A stretch of 64,000 bases of DNA. Origin: JALORV01 sp035429805. GTDB taxonomy: Bacteria > Pseudomonadota > Gammaproteobacteria > Burkholderiales > Burkholderiaceae_F. The notes below the pieces were generated by a model, which was not told where the DNA came from, did no database searches, and worked only from the letters and a program-made list of their open reading frames with translations. Of this stretch, positions 56,606-64,000 are shown one piece after another. The stretch is from NCBI GenBank assembly GCA_035429805.1, contig DAOMFL010000011.1, positions 6,128 through 70,127 on the forward strand, read 5' to 3'. The position numbers and the translations under genes are program-made. The stretch's first letter is position 1, and each line of letters opens with the position of its first letter.

Positions 56606-58185
56606 GCACCCCCACCGGCGTCCAGATCACGGCGCCGCTCGCCCCCGGTTACGACCGCATCCTCAACGCTGACGCGCTGGCGCTGGTGGCGAAGCTGCAT
56701 CGATCATTCGAGCCGCGCCGCCGCGAACTGCTGGCCGCGCGCGTCGAGCGCGCCCGGCGACTCGACGCCGGCGAGCGCCCCGACTTCCTGACGCAGACGA
56801 AGGCCGTGCGCGACGGGACCTGGACCATCGCGCCGATCCCGGCCGACCTGCACTGCCGCCGGGTCGAGATCACCGGCCCGGTCGAGCGCAAGATGATCAT
56901 CAACGCGCTGAATTCCGGGGCCGATTCCTACATGACGGACTTCGAGGACAGCAACTCGCCCAACTGGGACAACCAGATCACCGGACAACTGAACCTCATC
57001 GACGCGATCCGTCGAACGATCACGCTGGAGCAGGGCGGCAAGACCTACAAGCTGAACGACAAGGTCGCGACGCTGGTCGTGCGGCCGCGCGGCTGGCACC
57101 TCGACGAGAAGCACGTCCTGGTCGACGGCCAGCGCGTCTCGGGCGGCATCTTCGATTTCGCTCTCTACATGTTCCACAACGCGAAGGAGCTGCTCGCGCG
57201 CGGCAGCGGCCCGTACTTCTACCTGCCAAAGATGGAGTCGCACCTCGAGGCGCGGCTGTGGAACGACATCTTCGTGATGACGCAGAAGGAGCTCGGCCTG
57301 CCGCAGGGCACGATCAAGGCGACGGTGCTGATCGAGACCATCCTCGCCGCGTTCGAGATGGACGAGATTCTGTACGAGTTGCGCGAGCACTCGGCGGGAC
57401 TGAACGCCGGCCGCTGGGACTACATCTTCTCGTGCATCAAGAAGTTCAAGGTCGACAAGAACTTCTGCCTGGCCGACCGCGCCAAGGTGACGATGACGGC
57501 GCCCTTCATGCGCGCCTACGCGCTGCTGCTGCTGGCGACCTGCCACAAGCGCAACGCGCCCGCCATTGGCGGCATGAGCGCGCTCATCCCGATCAAGAAC
57601 GACCCGGAAAAGAACGAAGCGGCGCTCGCCGGCGTCCGTGCGGACAAGAACCGCGACGCGACCGACGGCTACGACGGCGGCTGGGTCGCGCACCCGGGAC
57701 TGGTGCCGATCGCGATGGAAGAATTCGTCAAGGTGCTGGGTGACCGCGGCAACCAGATCGACAAGAAGCGCGACGACATCAAGGTTGGCGCCGCCGACCT
57801 GCTGAACTTCCAGCCCGAGACGCCGATCACCGAGGCCGGACTGCGGATGAACATCAACGTCGGAATCCACTACCTGGGCTCGTGGCTCGCCGGCAACGGC
57901 TGCGTTCCGATCCACGACCTGATGGAGGATGCCGCGACTGCGGAGATCAGCCGTTCGCAGGTCTGGCAGTGGATCCGCTCGCCCAAGGGCAAGCTCGAAG
58001 ACGGCCGGAAGGTCACGGCGGAGCTCGTGCGCAGCCTGATCCCGGGTGAGCTGGCGAAGGTGAAGGGATTGGTCGGACCGGATTCGCCGACTTACGACCG
58101 CGCGGCGCAGATCTTCGAGACGATGAGCACGCAGGAGTCGTTTGCCGAATTCCTGACCCTGCCGCTGTACGAGGAAATTGCCTGA
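56602..58185 (+). CDS. aceB: malate synthase A
   Basis: Condenses glyoxylate with acetyl-CoA to malate. The 527-residue protein is of the A form, with the DFEDSNSPNWDNQ block and the LPKMESHLEARLWND Mg/glyoxylate site. It overlaps the dehalogenase stop by 4 bases and completes the glyoxylate shunt with aceA. Confidence 0.97.
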   Translation: MSTPTGVQITAPLAPGYDRILNADALALVAKLHRSFEPRRRELLAARVERARRLDAGERPDFLTQTKAVRDGTWTIAPIPADLHCRRVEITGPVERKMIINALNSGADSYMTDFEDSNSPNWDNQITGQLNLIDAIRRTITLEQGGKTYKLNDKVATLVVRPRGWHLDEKHVLVDGQRVSGGIFDFALYMFHNAKELLARGSGPYFYLPKMESHLEARLWNDIFVMTQKELGLPQGTIKATVLIETILAAFEMDEILYELREHSAGLNAGRWDYIFSCIKKFKVDKNFCLADRAKVTMTAPFMRAYALLLLATCHKRNAPAIGGMSALIPIKNDPEKNEAALAGVRADKNRDATDGYDGGWVAHPGLVPIAMEEFVKVLGDRGNQIDKKRDDIKVGAADLLNFQPETPITEAGLRMNINVGIHYLGSWLAGNGCVPIHDLMEDAATAEISRSQVWQWIRSPKGKLEDGRKVTAELVRSLIPGELAKVKGLVGPDSPTYDRAAQIFETMSTQESFAEFLTLPLYEEIA

Positions 58186-58251
58186 GCTCCGGCGGGCCCG
58201 ATGGCCCGCCGGCTGACGAACCAGCGCGCGCCGTGCGCGAGGGAGTTGTCC

Positions 58252-58401
58252 ATGACGCTATGCCCGATTGCCGTGGTGGCGGGATGCGAGAAGTGCCCCG
58301 CCTTCAAGATCTGTCCGCTGAAGGGCGTGATCGGCAGCCCGCCAAAGAAGGACGAGGCCGCGAGCGCGGCCCCGCGCAGGAAGGCCGCGAAGTCGAAGTA
58401 G
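58252..58401 (+). CDS. small four-cysteine protein downstream of aceB
   Basis: A 49-residue protein with a strong GAGGGAG site. Its core is MTLCPIAVVAGCEKCPAF, then KICPLKGVIG, giving the pattern C-x7-C-x2-C-x5-C, followed by a Lys/Arg/Ala-rich tail. The cysteines could bind zinc or a Fe-S cluster. It lies 66 bases after aceB and probably shares its transcript. I recall similar small proteins next to glyoxylate-shunt genes in betaproteobacteria, but I cannot give a function. Confidence 0.75.
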   Translation: MTLCPIAVVAGCEKCPAFKICPLKGVIGSPPKKDEAASAAPRRKAAKSK

Positions 58402-58411
58402 CGGGGCGTTA

Positions 58412-58431
58412 CCGCGCCCGGCCGGGCGCGG
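58412..58431. terminator. palindrome between convergent genes (possible bidirectional terminator)
   Basis: Perfect 20-bp palindrome (CCGCGCCCGG joined to its complement) between the stops at 58401 and 58446. No T run on either side, so it may act as a transcript barrier rather than a classical terminator. Confidence 0.45.
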
Positions 58432-58445
58432 GCAGGCCGTGTGCG

Positions 58446-59228
58446 TCAGTCCTCGAGCTCGGACTTCGCGAGTTCGACGTCGAGCCGCTCCATCGCGTCT
58501 AGCGGTTCGCAGGCGGCCGCCTCGGCGTAGAGCTTCTCGGCCTCCTTCAGCGCCTTCTTGCCCTCGAGCATCACCAGGCCATTGGCGTATTCGATGCGCG
58601 CGATCGCCGAATCGGGCATCAGCTTCAGCGCCGCCTGGAAGTTCTTCAGCGCGACATCCTTCTTGGCGCCGTAGGTGAGGCCGCCGATCATGGCGCCGAC
58701 CTTGTCGATCACTTCGGCGTGATACGAGCCGAGTGCGATGTGCGCATCGGCATGCTTCGGCGCCAGCTTGACCGTCGTTTCGAGCGCCGCCTTCACCTTG
58801 CCGCCGATGCCCTGTGCCAGCGCCTTGGCCACCGAGATCCCCTGCGCATACCGTCCCAGCGCGTAGGCCTGCCAGTAATGCGCGTTGGCGTTCTTCGGCT
58901 CCTTGGCCTGCAGTGCCTCGGCGCGTCCGGCGACTTCCTCGAAGAGTTCAAGCTTGCGCTTGTCGTTGTCCTCGAGGTAATTGGCGTAGATCGCCTGCGC
59001 CTTGTTGGCGATGTTGATGCCCGCCGCTCCACCAGCCTTGAGTCCCGCCTCGGCGGCCTTCTGGAAGTCGCCTGCGTGGAACAAAAGCCAGGCCTCGACG
59101 ACCGCGTCGTCCTTGGGGAACGGTTCCGCGTCACCCTTGTGCAAGCGGTCCCACGCCTTCTTCAGCGTGGCCGCCGTGTATTGGTACTTCTTGTCGGCAT
59201 ACGGAAACTTCGACCACGCCTTGGCCAT
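58446..59228 (-). CDS. TPR-like protein
   Basis: A 260-residue, wholly helical protein that looks like tetratricopeptide repeats (for example ANAHYWQAYALGRYAQGIS and DAHIALGSYHAEVIDKVG), similar in layout to TRAP-type TatT-like proteins. No signal peptide. It lies 15 bases after the TetR gene on the same strand, so both may be one transcript. Function unknown. Confidence 0.65.
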   Translation of the reverse strand: MAKAWSKFPYADKKYQYTAATLKKAWDRLHKGDAEPFPKDDAVVEAWLLFHAGDFQKAAEAGLKAGGAAGINIANKAQAIYANYLEDNDKRKLELFEEVAGRAEALQAKEPKNANAHYWQAYALGRYAQGISVAKALAQGIGGKVKAALETTVKLAPKHADAHIALGSYHAEVIDKVGAMIGGLTYGAKKDVALKNFQAALKLMPDSAIARIEYANGLVMLEGKKALKEAEKLYAEAAACEPLDAMERLDVELAKSELED

Positions 59229-59242
59229 CGGATCTCCTTGGT

Positions 59243-59902
59243 TCAGTTCTCGAGGTACTCGCTCGCCAGCTGCTCGAACAGCGCACGCGATTGCCCGGTC
59301 AGGTAGGGGGCCGTCAGCGCCATGACCTGGTAGCAGCCCCGCTGCAGCGCGGCGCCGACTACCTCCGGCTCGTTGAAGCGGCGCGGATCCAGCACGTACG
59401 AATAGGACAGCCAGTAGGTCGCCACGACCACCATGTTCGTCGCCAGCGCCTCGATCTCACGCGCGCCGGCCGCGAGCTCGCCGGCCTTGGCCAGTCCGTC
59501 GCACAGGCCGCGTGCGACCTTGACCTTCTGCGCCAGCAGCTGCTTGAACTTGAGTTCCAGCGTCCGGTTGTTCGCCAGCAGGTTGTTGAGATCGCGGTAG
59601 AAGAACCGGTACTTCCAGATTAGCTCGAACAGGACGTGCAGGAAGAGCCACGCATCCTCGACGTTGGGCTCCCGCTCGGTCGGCAACGCCAGCAACTTGT
59701 CGATCTCCCGCTCGAACTGCTGGAAGATGCAGTTAATGATGTCGTCCTTGTTCTTGAAGTGGTAGTACAGGTTGCCCGGGGAAATGTTCATCTCCTCGGC
59801 GATCAGCGTCGTGTTGACGTTCGGCTCGCCGAAGTCGTTGAACAGGCGCAGCGAGAGCTCGAGGATGCGTTCGCGCGTGCGACGCGGCGGCTTGCGTTCC
59901 AT
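59243..59902 (-). CDS. TetR-family regulator
   Basis: A 219-residue repressor with the TetR helix-turn-helix (RTRERILELSLRLFNDFG then AEEMNISPGNLYYHFKNKDDI) and a helical ligand domain. Genes around it (patatin, phasin and acyl-CoA reductase) suggest an acyl-CoA or fatty acid ligand, as for several TetR regulators. A palindrome at 61905-61920 in the divergent promoter is its best candidate operator. Confidence 0.9.
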   Translation of the reverse strand: MERKPPRRTRERILELSLRLFNDFGEPNVNTTLIAEEMNISPGNLYYHFKNKDDIINCIFQQFEREIDKLLALPTEREPNVEDAWLFLHVLFELIWKYRFFYRDLNNLLANNRTLELKFKQLLAQKVKVARGLCDGLAKAGELAAGAREIEALATNMVVVATYWLSYSYVLDPRRFNEPEVVGAALQRGCYQVMALTAPYLTGQSRALFEQLASEYLEN

Positions 59903-59961
59903 GGAATGCGCGTTCGGGGCGGGCGATGAGCGTCGCCCGCAAGAATAGCGCAGCGGAGTGA

Positions 59962-61230
59962 CTAGGGCGTCGCGCCCGCGTAGCGCAGCCAGCGCTCCAG
60001 ATCGTCGAGCGTGTGCGTCAGCAGCCGGGTCGCGGCCGTCGTGGCGGTTTCGCGCCAGATGCCGCGGCTGCGACGCAGGCTCTTGACCAGCGTCATGTGC
60101 TCGTCGCGCAGCACGTCGGCATTGAGCGTGATGCCGTGCTTTTCCAGCAGGGGCGTCAGGTCGTGGCGGCGCTTCCAGAGCTCCTCGCGGGTTTTCTGGT
60201 ACGCGTGCTCACACAGCCGCCGGCGACTCGAGTACGAAAACAGGTTCGTGAAGAACATGTCGGCATCCGCGCGGTTCGGCTCGAACAGCAGGATGTCGGT
60301 GCTCGGATAGGCAGTTTTGTAGCGCTCGAGTCCGGCGCCGAGGCGCGAATGAATGATCGAGCGGAATGTCTGTGCCAGCACGACCGGCAGCCCGCCCTCG
60401 ACCAGTTTGTCCATCTGGTGTTCGCGGTCGCGGGTGCGGTGGTGCGGGGTCGAGTCGTAGGGCACGAGCGGGTTGAGGCACAGCATCAGGTCGACGCCAT
60501 GGTCGAGCGCGACCGAGGCGTGCAGGGTCTTGCGCAACGCGCCGTCAACGAAGTAGCGTCCGTCGATCTCGACTGGAGGAAACAGGCCGGGCAGGGCAGC
60601 AGAGGCCTGCACCGCGCGTGATATCGGCACGTGATCCATGCCCGGGCCGCCGAACGCCACCGATGAGCCCGTATCGAGATCGGTCGCCACCAGGTACAGC
60701 CGGTGCGCAAGCTGGCGGAAGTCGTTGGTGCGACCCGGCAGGCTGAAGACGGCGGACAGGTAGCGGTCGACCTCGTCCCCGCTGAAGACTCCGGTCGGAA
60801 TCGCCCGCCCGAGGCGCTCGAATGCGCTCATGATCGAGCTGGCGCCGGCAAGGTAGTGCCAGGCGGCACTCATCGCCAGCGGCGGGACCGACGCCAGCCG
60901 CTTGGCGTACTCGCGAAACGCGGGTCGCAGCAGGATCGAAGGGTCGAAACGGTCACTGCTCTTCTCGCCCTCGATGAACACGCGGGACAACTGGTGCGGC
61001 GTGATGCCGTTGGCCAGCGCTGCGGCGATGAACCCGCCGGCGCTCACACCGACATAGACGTCGGCGTCGTTGATGTCGAGGCCTTCGAGGGTTTCGGCCA
61101 GAGCCGACAGTGCGCCGATTTCATAGATCGCGCCCAACGGGCCGCCGCCGGCGAGCGCGAGGCCGACGCGCGGGCCACGTCGCGACTCTGCAGGTTTCAT
61201 GCGGGAGGATGAAGCAATGCGCCGCGTCAT
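59962..61230 (-). CDS. patatin-like phospholipase
   Basis: A 422-residue lipid acyl hydrolase. Motifs: LALAGGGPLGAIYEIG (oxyanion loop), GVSAGGF (nucleophile Ser), and DGALRKT (Asp of the dyad). I used the ATG at 61230 because GAGGAAGG lies just upstream; a start at 61200 lacks a ribosome site. It shares direction with the TetR and TPR genes. In PHA-containing or wax-producing bacteria patatins can act as lipases of storage lipid or phospholipid; the substrate here is unknown. Confidence 0.9.
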   Translation of the reverse strand: MTRRIASSSRMKPAESRRGPRVGLALAGGGPLGAIYEIGALSALAETLEGLDINDADVYVGVSAGGFIAAALANGITPHQLSRVFIEGEKSSDRFDPSILLRPAFREYAKRLASVPPLAMSAAWHYLAGASSIMSAFERLGRAIPTGVFSGDEVDRYLSAVFSLPGRTNDFRQLAHRLYLVATDLDTGSSVAFGGPGMDHVPISRAVQASAALPGLFPPVEIDGRYFVDGALRKTLHASVALDHGVDLMLCLNPLVPYDSTPHHRTRDREHQMDKLVEGGLPVVLAQTFRSIIHSRLGAGLERYKTAYPSTDILLFEPNRADADMFFTNLFSYSSRRRLCEHAYQKTREELWKRRHDLTPLLEKHGITLNADVLRDEHMTLVKSLRRSRGIWRETATTAATRLLTHTLDDLERWLRYAGATP

Positions 61231-61367
61231 GGCGCCTTCCTCGGCAAGGCGATCTGGTCGTCCTCGTGCCGCCGGATCAGCGGCACCGTCCGCCCCTGCG
61301 GGCCGGCACGCCGTCGCAGGGGGTCACCGCGGTCGCGCCCAGCGCGCGGCCGCGGATCGCAGCGTGC

Positions 61368-61826
61368 TCAGGCCGCCTTGCTGGCGCGCTTGGCCGCTGC
61401 CTTGGCGGGCCGCGCCTTGGTCAACGTCGCGACGCTGCGGGTCAGTTCCTCGACTCGCCGGGTCAGCGCCGCGATCTCCTTGTTGGTCGGAACACCGAGG
61501 CGCGTCAGAGCGCGCTCGACGCGAGCCTCGAACACGGTCTCGAGCTTGTCCCAGGTGCCGTTGGCCTGCTTCTGCAGCCCGGCCGCCACTTTCGTCACTT
61601 TTGCCGTCACGTCGTTGACCTTGTCTTCCGTGACCTTCATGGTCCGCTTCTGGATGCTGGTGCCCTCGCGCACCAGCGCCTTGAACACCTTCTGGCCCTC
61701 TTCCTGGGCCTTGGCAAAGGCGCCCAGGCCGGCCAGCCAGATCTCCTGCGCCGATTCCTTCACGGCGGCGCGCAGCTGGCTTTCGCTGCTCTGCTTCGCG
61801 GCCATTGCCTTGAGCTTCTTGACCAT
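61368..61826 (-). CDS. PHA granule-associated protein (PhaF/PhaI-like phasin)
   Basis: A 152-residue protein: an N-terminal phasin-like region (AVKESAQEIWLAGLGAFAKAQEEGQKVFKALV), a coiled-coil middle (TRRVEELTRSVATLTKA) and a Lys/Ala-rich tail (AKAAAKRASKAA) like a small histone-like end. PhaI/PhaF proteins coat medium-chain PHA granules and PhaF also binds DNA. Divergent from the acyl-CoA reductase, 167 bases away. Confidence 0.87.
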   Translation of the reverse strand: MVKKLKAMAAKQSSESQLRAAVKESAQEIWLAGLGAFAKAQEEGQKVFKALVREGTSIQKRTMKVTEDKVNDVTAKVTKVAAGLQKQANGTWDKLETVFEARVERALTRLGVPTNKEIAALTRRVEELTRSVATLTKARPAKAAAKRASKAA

Positions 61827-61904
61827 ATCGACTCCTCGCGAAAACGCTCGACTGAAGATGAGTGCAGTCTAGGAGTGCCCCGGTGCCTCGGACAACAAAC
61901 TGCA

Positions 61905-61920
61905 TAGAGCCTCGGCTCTA
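61905..61920. promoter_or_regulatory. candidate TetR operator in the divergent promoter
   Basis: The 16-bp sequence TAGAGCC-TC-GGCTCTA is a perfect palindrome and lies between the divergent phasin and acyl-CoA reductase genes. Its length and symmetry fit TetR-type operators, and a TetR gene is 2 kb away. Not tested. Confidence 0.5.
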
Positions 61921-61993
61921 GGTACAACAGGCCTGGCGCTAAACTGACACAACAAGCAGGCAACGAACACGCCTTACCTGGAGGAGACATCCG

Positions 61994-64000
61994 ATGACGT
62001 ACTTCGTCACCGGCGCGACCGGCTTCATCGGCAAGCGCCTGGTCAAGAAACTGCTGGCCCGCCGCGGTACTACGGTCTACTTCCTGGTCCGCAGGGAGAG
62101 CCTCGACAAGGTGCCGGCGCTGCTCGAGTATTGGGGCGCTCCCGAGGAGCGCGCGGTCGCCGTGGTCGGCGACCTGGCGAAGCCCTTGCTGGGCGTGACG
62201 AAGGCAGACCAGAAGAAGCTCGCCGGCAAGATCAAGCACTTCTTCCACCTCGCGGCCGTCTATGACCTGAAGGCCGACGCCGAAACCCAGATCGTCGCCA
62301 ACATCGAGGGAACGAAGAACGCTGTCGCGCTGGCCAACGAAATCAAGGCCGGCATCTTCCAGCACGTCTCGTCGATCGCGGCCGCCGGCATGTACGAAGG
62401 CGTGTTCCGGGAGGACATGTTCGACGAGGCTGAAAACCTCGATCACCCGTACTTTGCGACCAAGCACGACTCCGAGAAGATCGTGCGTAAGGAGTCGAAG
62501 GTGCCGTGGCGGGTCTACCGCCCGGGCCTGGTCGTCGGCGACAGCCAGACCGGGGAGATGGACAAGATCGACGGCCCGTACTACTTCTTCAAGCTGATCC
62601 AGCGCATGCGCGGCCTGCTGCCGCCGTGGATGCCGGCGGTCGGCATCGAAGGCGGGCGCATCAACATCGTCCCGGTCGACTTCGTCGTCGACGCGATCGA
62701 TCACATTGCCCACGCGAAGGAGGGCAACAAGAAGGCGTTCCACCTGGTCGACCCGACGCCGTATCGCGTCGGCGACGTGCTCAACATCTTTGCCAAAGCG
62801 GCGCACGCGCCGCAGTTCTCGCTGCGCATCAACGCAGCGTTGCTCGGCTTCATTCCCGGCAGCGTCAAGAAGGGACTGCTGACGCTGACGCCGGTGAAGC
62901 GCATCCGCGGCGCCGTGATGAAGGACCTCGGGCTGCCAGACGACATCATCACGTTCGTCAACTATCCGACGCGCTTTGATTGCCGGGAGACCACGGCGGC
63001 GTTGAAGGGCAGCGGGATCGCCTGCCCGCGCCTGGAGGATTACGCGTACCGACTGTGGGACTACTGGGAACGCAACCTCGATCCGGATCTGTTCATCGAC
63101 CACACACTGAAAGGCCAGGTTCAGGGCAGGGTCGTCGTCATCACCGGCGGTTCGTCGGGCATCGGACTCGCTGCCGCTCACAAGATCGCCCAGGCCGGGG
63201 CCACGACCGTGATCATTGCGCGTGACCCGGAAAAGCTCGCGGCTGCCAAGAAGGAGATCGAAGGCGGACTGGGCGCCAACGAGAACGGCGGCAAGGTCGT
63301 GACGCATTCTGCCGATCTGGCTAGCAACGAAGGCGTCGACAACGCAACCGCCTGGATCGTCAAGTCTTTCGGCGGTGCCGACTTCCTCGTCAACAACGCG
63401 GGCCGCTCGATCCGTCGCGGCATCGAGTCGAGCTACGACCGCTATCACGACTTCGAGCGCACGATGCAGGTCAACTACTTCGGCGCGCTCCGGATGACGA
63501 TGGGACTGCTGCCGCACATGACCGCGAAGCGGCGTGGCCACGTGATCAACATCTCCTCGATCGGTGTGCTCACCAACGCGCCGCGCTTCTCGGCGTATGT
63601 CGCCTCGAAGGCCGCGCTCGACGCCTGGACCGCGTGTGCGTCTTCGGAATTCGCGGATGCCGGGGTCCGCTTCACGACGATCAACATGCCCCTCGTGCGC
63701 ACGCCGATGATCGCTCCGACGAAGCTCTACCAGAACGTCCCCACGCTGTCGCCCGAGGAAGCGGGTGACCTGATCGTGCGCGCGATCGTTTACAAGCCGG
63801 TGCGTATCGCGACGCGCCTTGGCATCTTCGGCGCCGTACTGCACGCGCTCGCGCCGCGCATCGCGCAGATCGTGATGAACACCACCTTCCGCATGTTTCC
63901 GGATTCTGACGCTGCCAAGGGGGCGAAGGAAGGCGAAAAGGCCAAGCCGAGCGCAGACCAGATCGCGTTTGCGAATCTGATGCGGGGGATCCACTTCTAG
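61994..64000 (+). CDS. two-domain fatty acyl-CoA reductase (AcrA1/Maqu_2507-like)
   Basis: A 668-residue protein of two SDR domains. The first (about 1-360) is a thioester-reductase-like domain with TGATGFIG (7-14) and the catalytic Tyr153/Lys157 (YFATK); the second (about 376-600) is a classical SDR with TGGSSGIG (383-390) and Tyr535/Lys539 (YVASK). This architecture matches mycobacterial AcrA1 and the Marinobacter fatty acyl-CoA reductase that makes fatty alcohol. GGAGGAGA precedes the ATG by 5 bases. It ends at the last base of the window. Substrate chain length is unknown. Confidence 0.85.
   Translation: MTYFVTGATGFIGKRLVKKLLARRGTTVYFLVRRESLDKVPALLEYWGAPEERAVAVVGDLAKPLLGVTKADQKKLAGKIKHFFHLAAVYDLKADAETQIVANIEGTKNAVALANEIKAGIFQHVSSIAAAGMYEGVFREDMFDEAENLDHPYFATKHDSEKIVRKESKVPWRVYRPGLVVGDSQTGEMDKIDGPYYFFKLIQRMRGLLPPWMPAVGIEGGRINIVPVDFVVDAIDHIAHAKEGNKKAFHLVDPTPYRVGDVLNIFAKAAHAPQFSLRINAALLGFIPGSVKKGLLTLTPVKRIRGAVMKDLGLPDDIITFVNYPTRFDCRETTAALKGSGIACPRLEDYAYRLWDYWERNLDPDLFIDHTLKGQVQGRVVVITGGSSGIGLAAAHKIAQAGATTVIIARDPEKLAAAKKEIEGGLGANENGGKVVTHSADLASNEGVDNATAWIVKSFGGADFLVNNAGRSIRRGIESSYDRYHDFERTMQVNYFGALRMTMGLLPHMTAKRRGHVINISSIGVLTNAPRFSAYVASKAALDAWTACASSEFADAGVRFTTINMPLVRTPMIAPTKLYQNVPTLSPEEAGDLIVRAIVYKPVRIATRLGIFGAVLHALAPRIAQIVMNTTFRMFPDSDAAKGAKEGEKAKPSADQIAFANLMRGIHF

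Noticed and set aside
58402..58445. Palindrome as an origin or recombination site
   Set aside because: Located between convergent genes, GC-only, without repeats around it; a transcription barrier is simpler.

Overview
The window is a high-GC chromosomal segment from a betaproteobacterium, probably related to Burkholderiales; I cannot name family or genus. The main reason is the gene order leuC-leuD-leuB-asd-fimV-truA-trpF-trpB-trpA-accD-folC-SPOR protein-cvpA-purF-metZ, a well-known betaproteobacterial arrangement. Supporting signs are a DUF2863-like protein, two phasins, and a complete isc operon. I see no rRNA, tRNA, CRISPR array, prophage or intact insertion sequence. Most of the window is ordinary core genome with tight, often overlapping operons.

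Layout. 1-5 kb: the end of a transporter/acyltransferase fusion, a patatin, aroC, an MFS transporter and an M48 lipoprotein protease, followed by a convergent intradiol dioxygenase. 5.8-23.3 kb: the leu/asd/fimV/trp/accD/folC/purF block, closed by metZ under a SAM-II-type riboswitch. 23.4-25.9 kb: two paralogous exported proteins, each with a haem-type motif, Ig-like repeats and a C-terminal sorting-like tail. 26-31.6 kb: iscRSUA-hscBA-fdx-iscX behind a promoter that overlaps a perfect palindrome. 31.6-36.6 kb: a loose, gene-poor stretch with a decayed lipoprotein gene, a phospholipase D-like lipoprotein, a small lipoprotein, a thioesterase and a hypothetical protein. 36.6-41.6 kb (minus strand): prfB (with the programmed frameshift), a GNAT acetyltransferase, an SDR, lysS and a NUDIX protein. 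A 179-bp MITE-like inverted repeat fills the whole prfB-GNAT gap.

42-47 kb: a phasin with a clear promoter, divergent from five overlapping genes (histone-deacetylase-like hydrolase, EamA exporter, thioesterase, nitroreductase, tartrate/malate-type dehydrogenase). 47-53 kb: cyclopropane-fatty-acid synthase family protein, DUF2863 protein, 5'-nucleotidase, Fsr-like MFS and RraA. 53.4-58.4 kb: glyoxylate shunt genes aceA and aceB with a ParA-like ATPase, a haloacid dehalogenase and a tiny four-cysteine protein. 58.4-64 kb: a storage-lipid-looking locus. A phasin, patatin, TetR regulator and TPR protein lie on the minus strand, divergent from a 668-residue two-domain fatty acyl-CoA reductase, with a palindrome in the shared promoter.

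Together the accessory genes point to carbon storage and lipid turnover (PHA granules, possibly fatty alcohols or wax esters, and acetate or fatty-acid use through the glyoxylate shunt). No wholly new multi-gene defence or mobile system is evident. The most interesting items are the metZ leader, the tandem cytochrome-like sorted proteins, the acyl-CoA reductase/phasin locus, and the MITE-like element.
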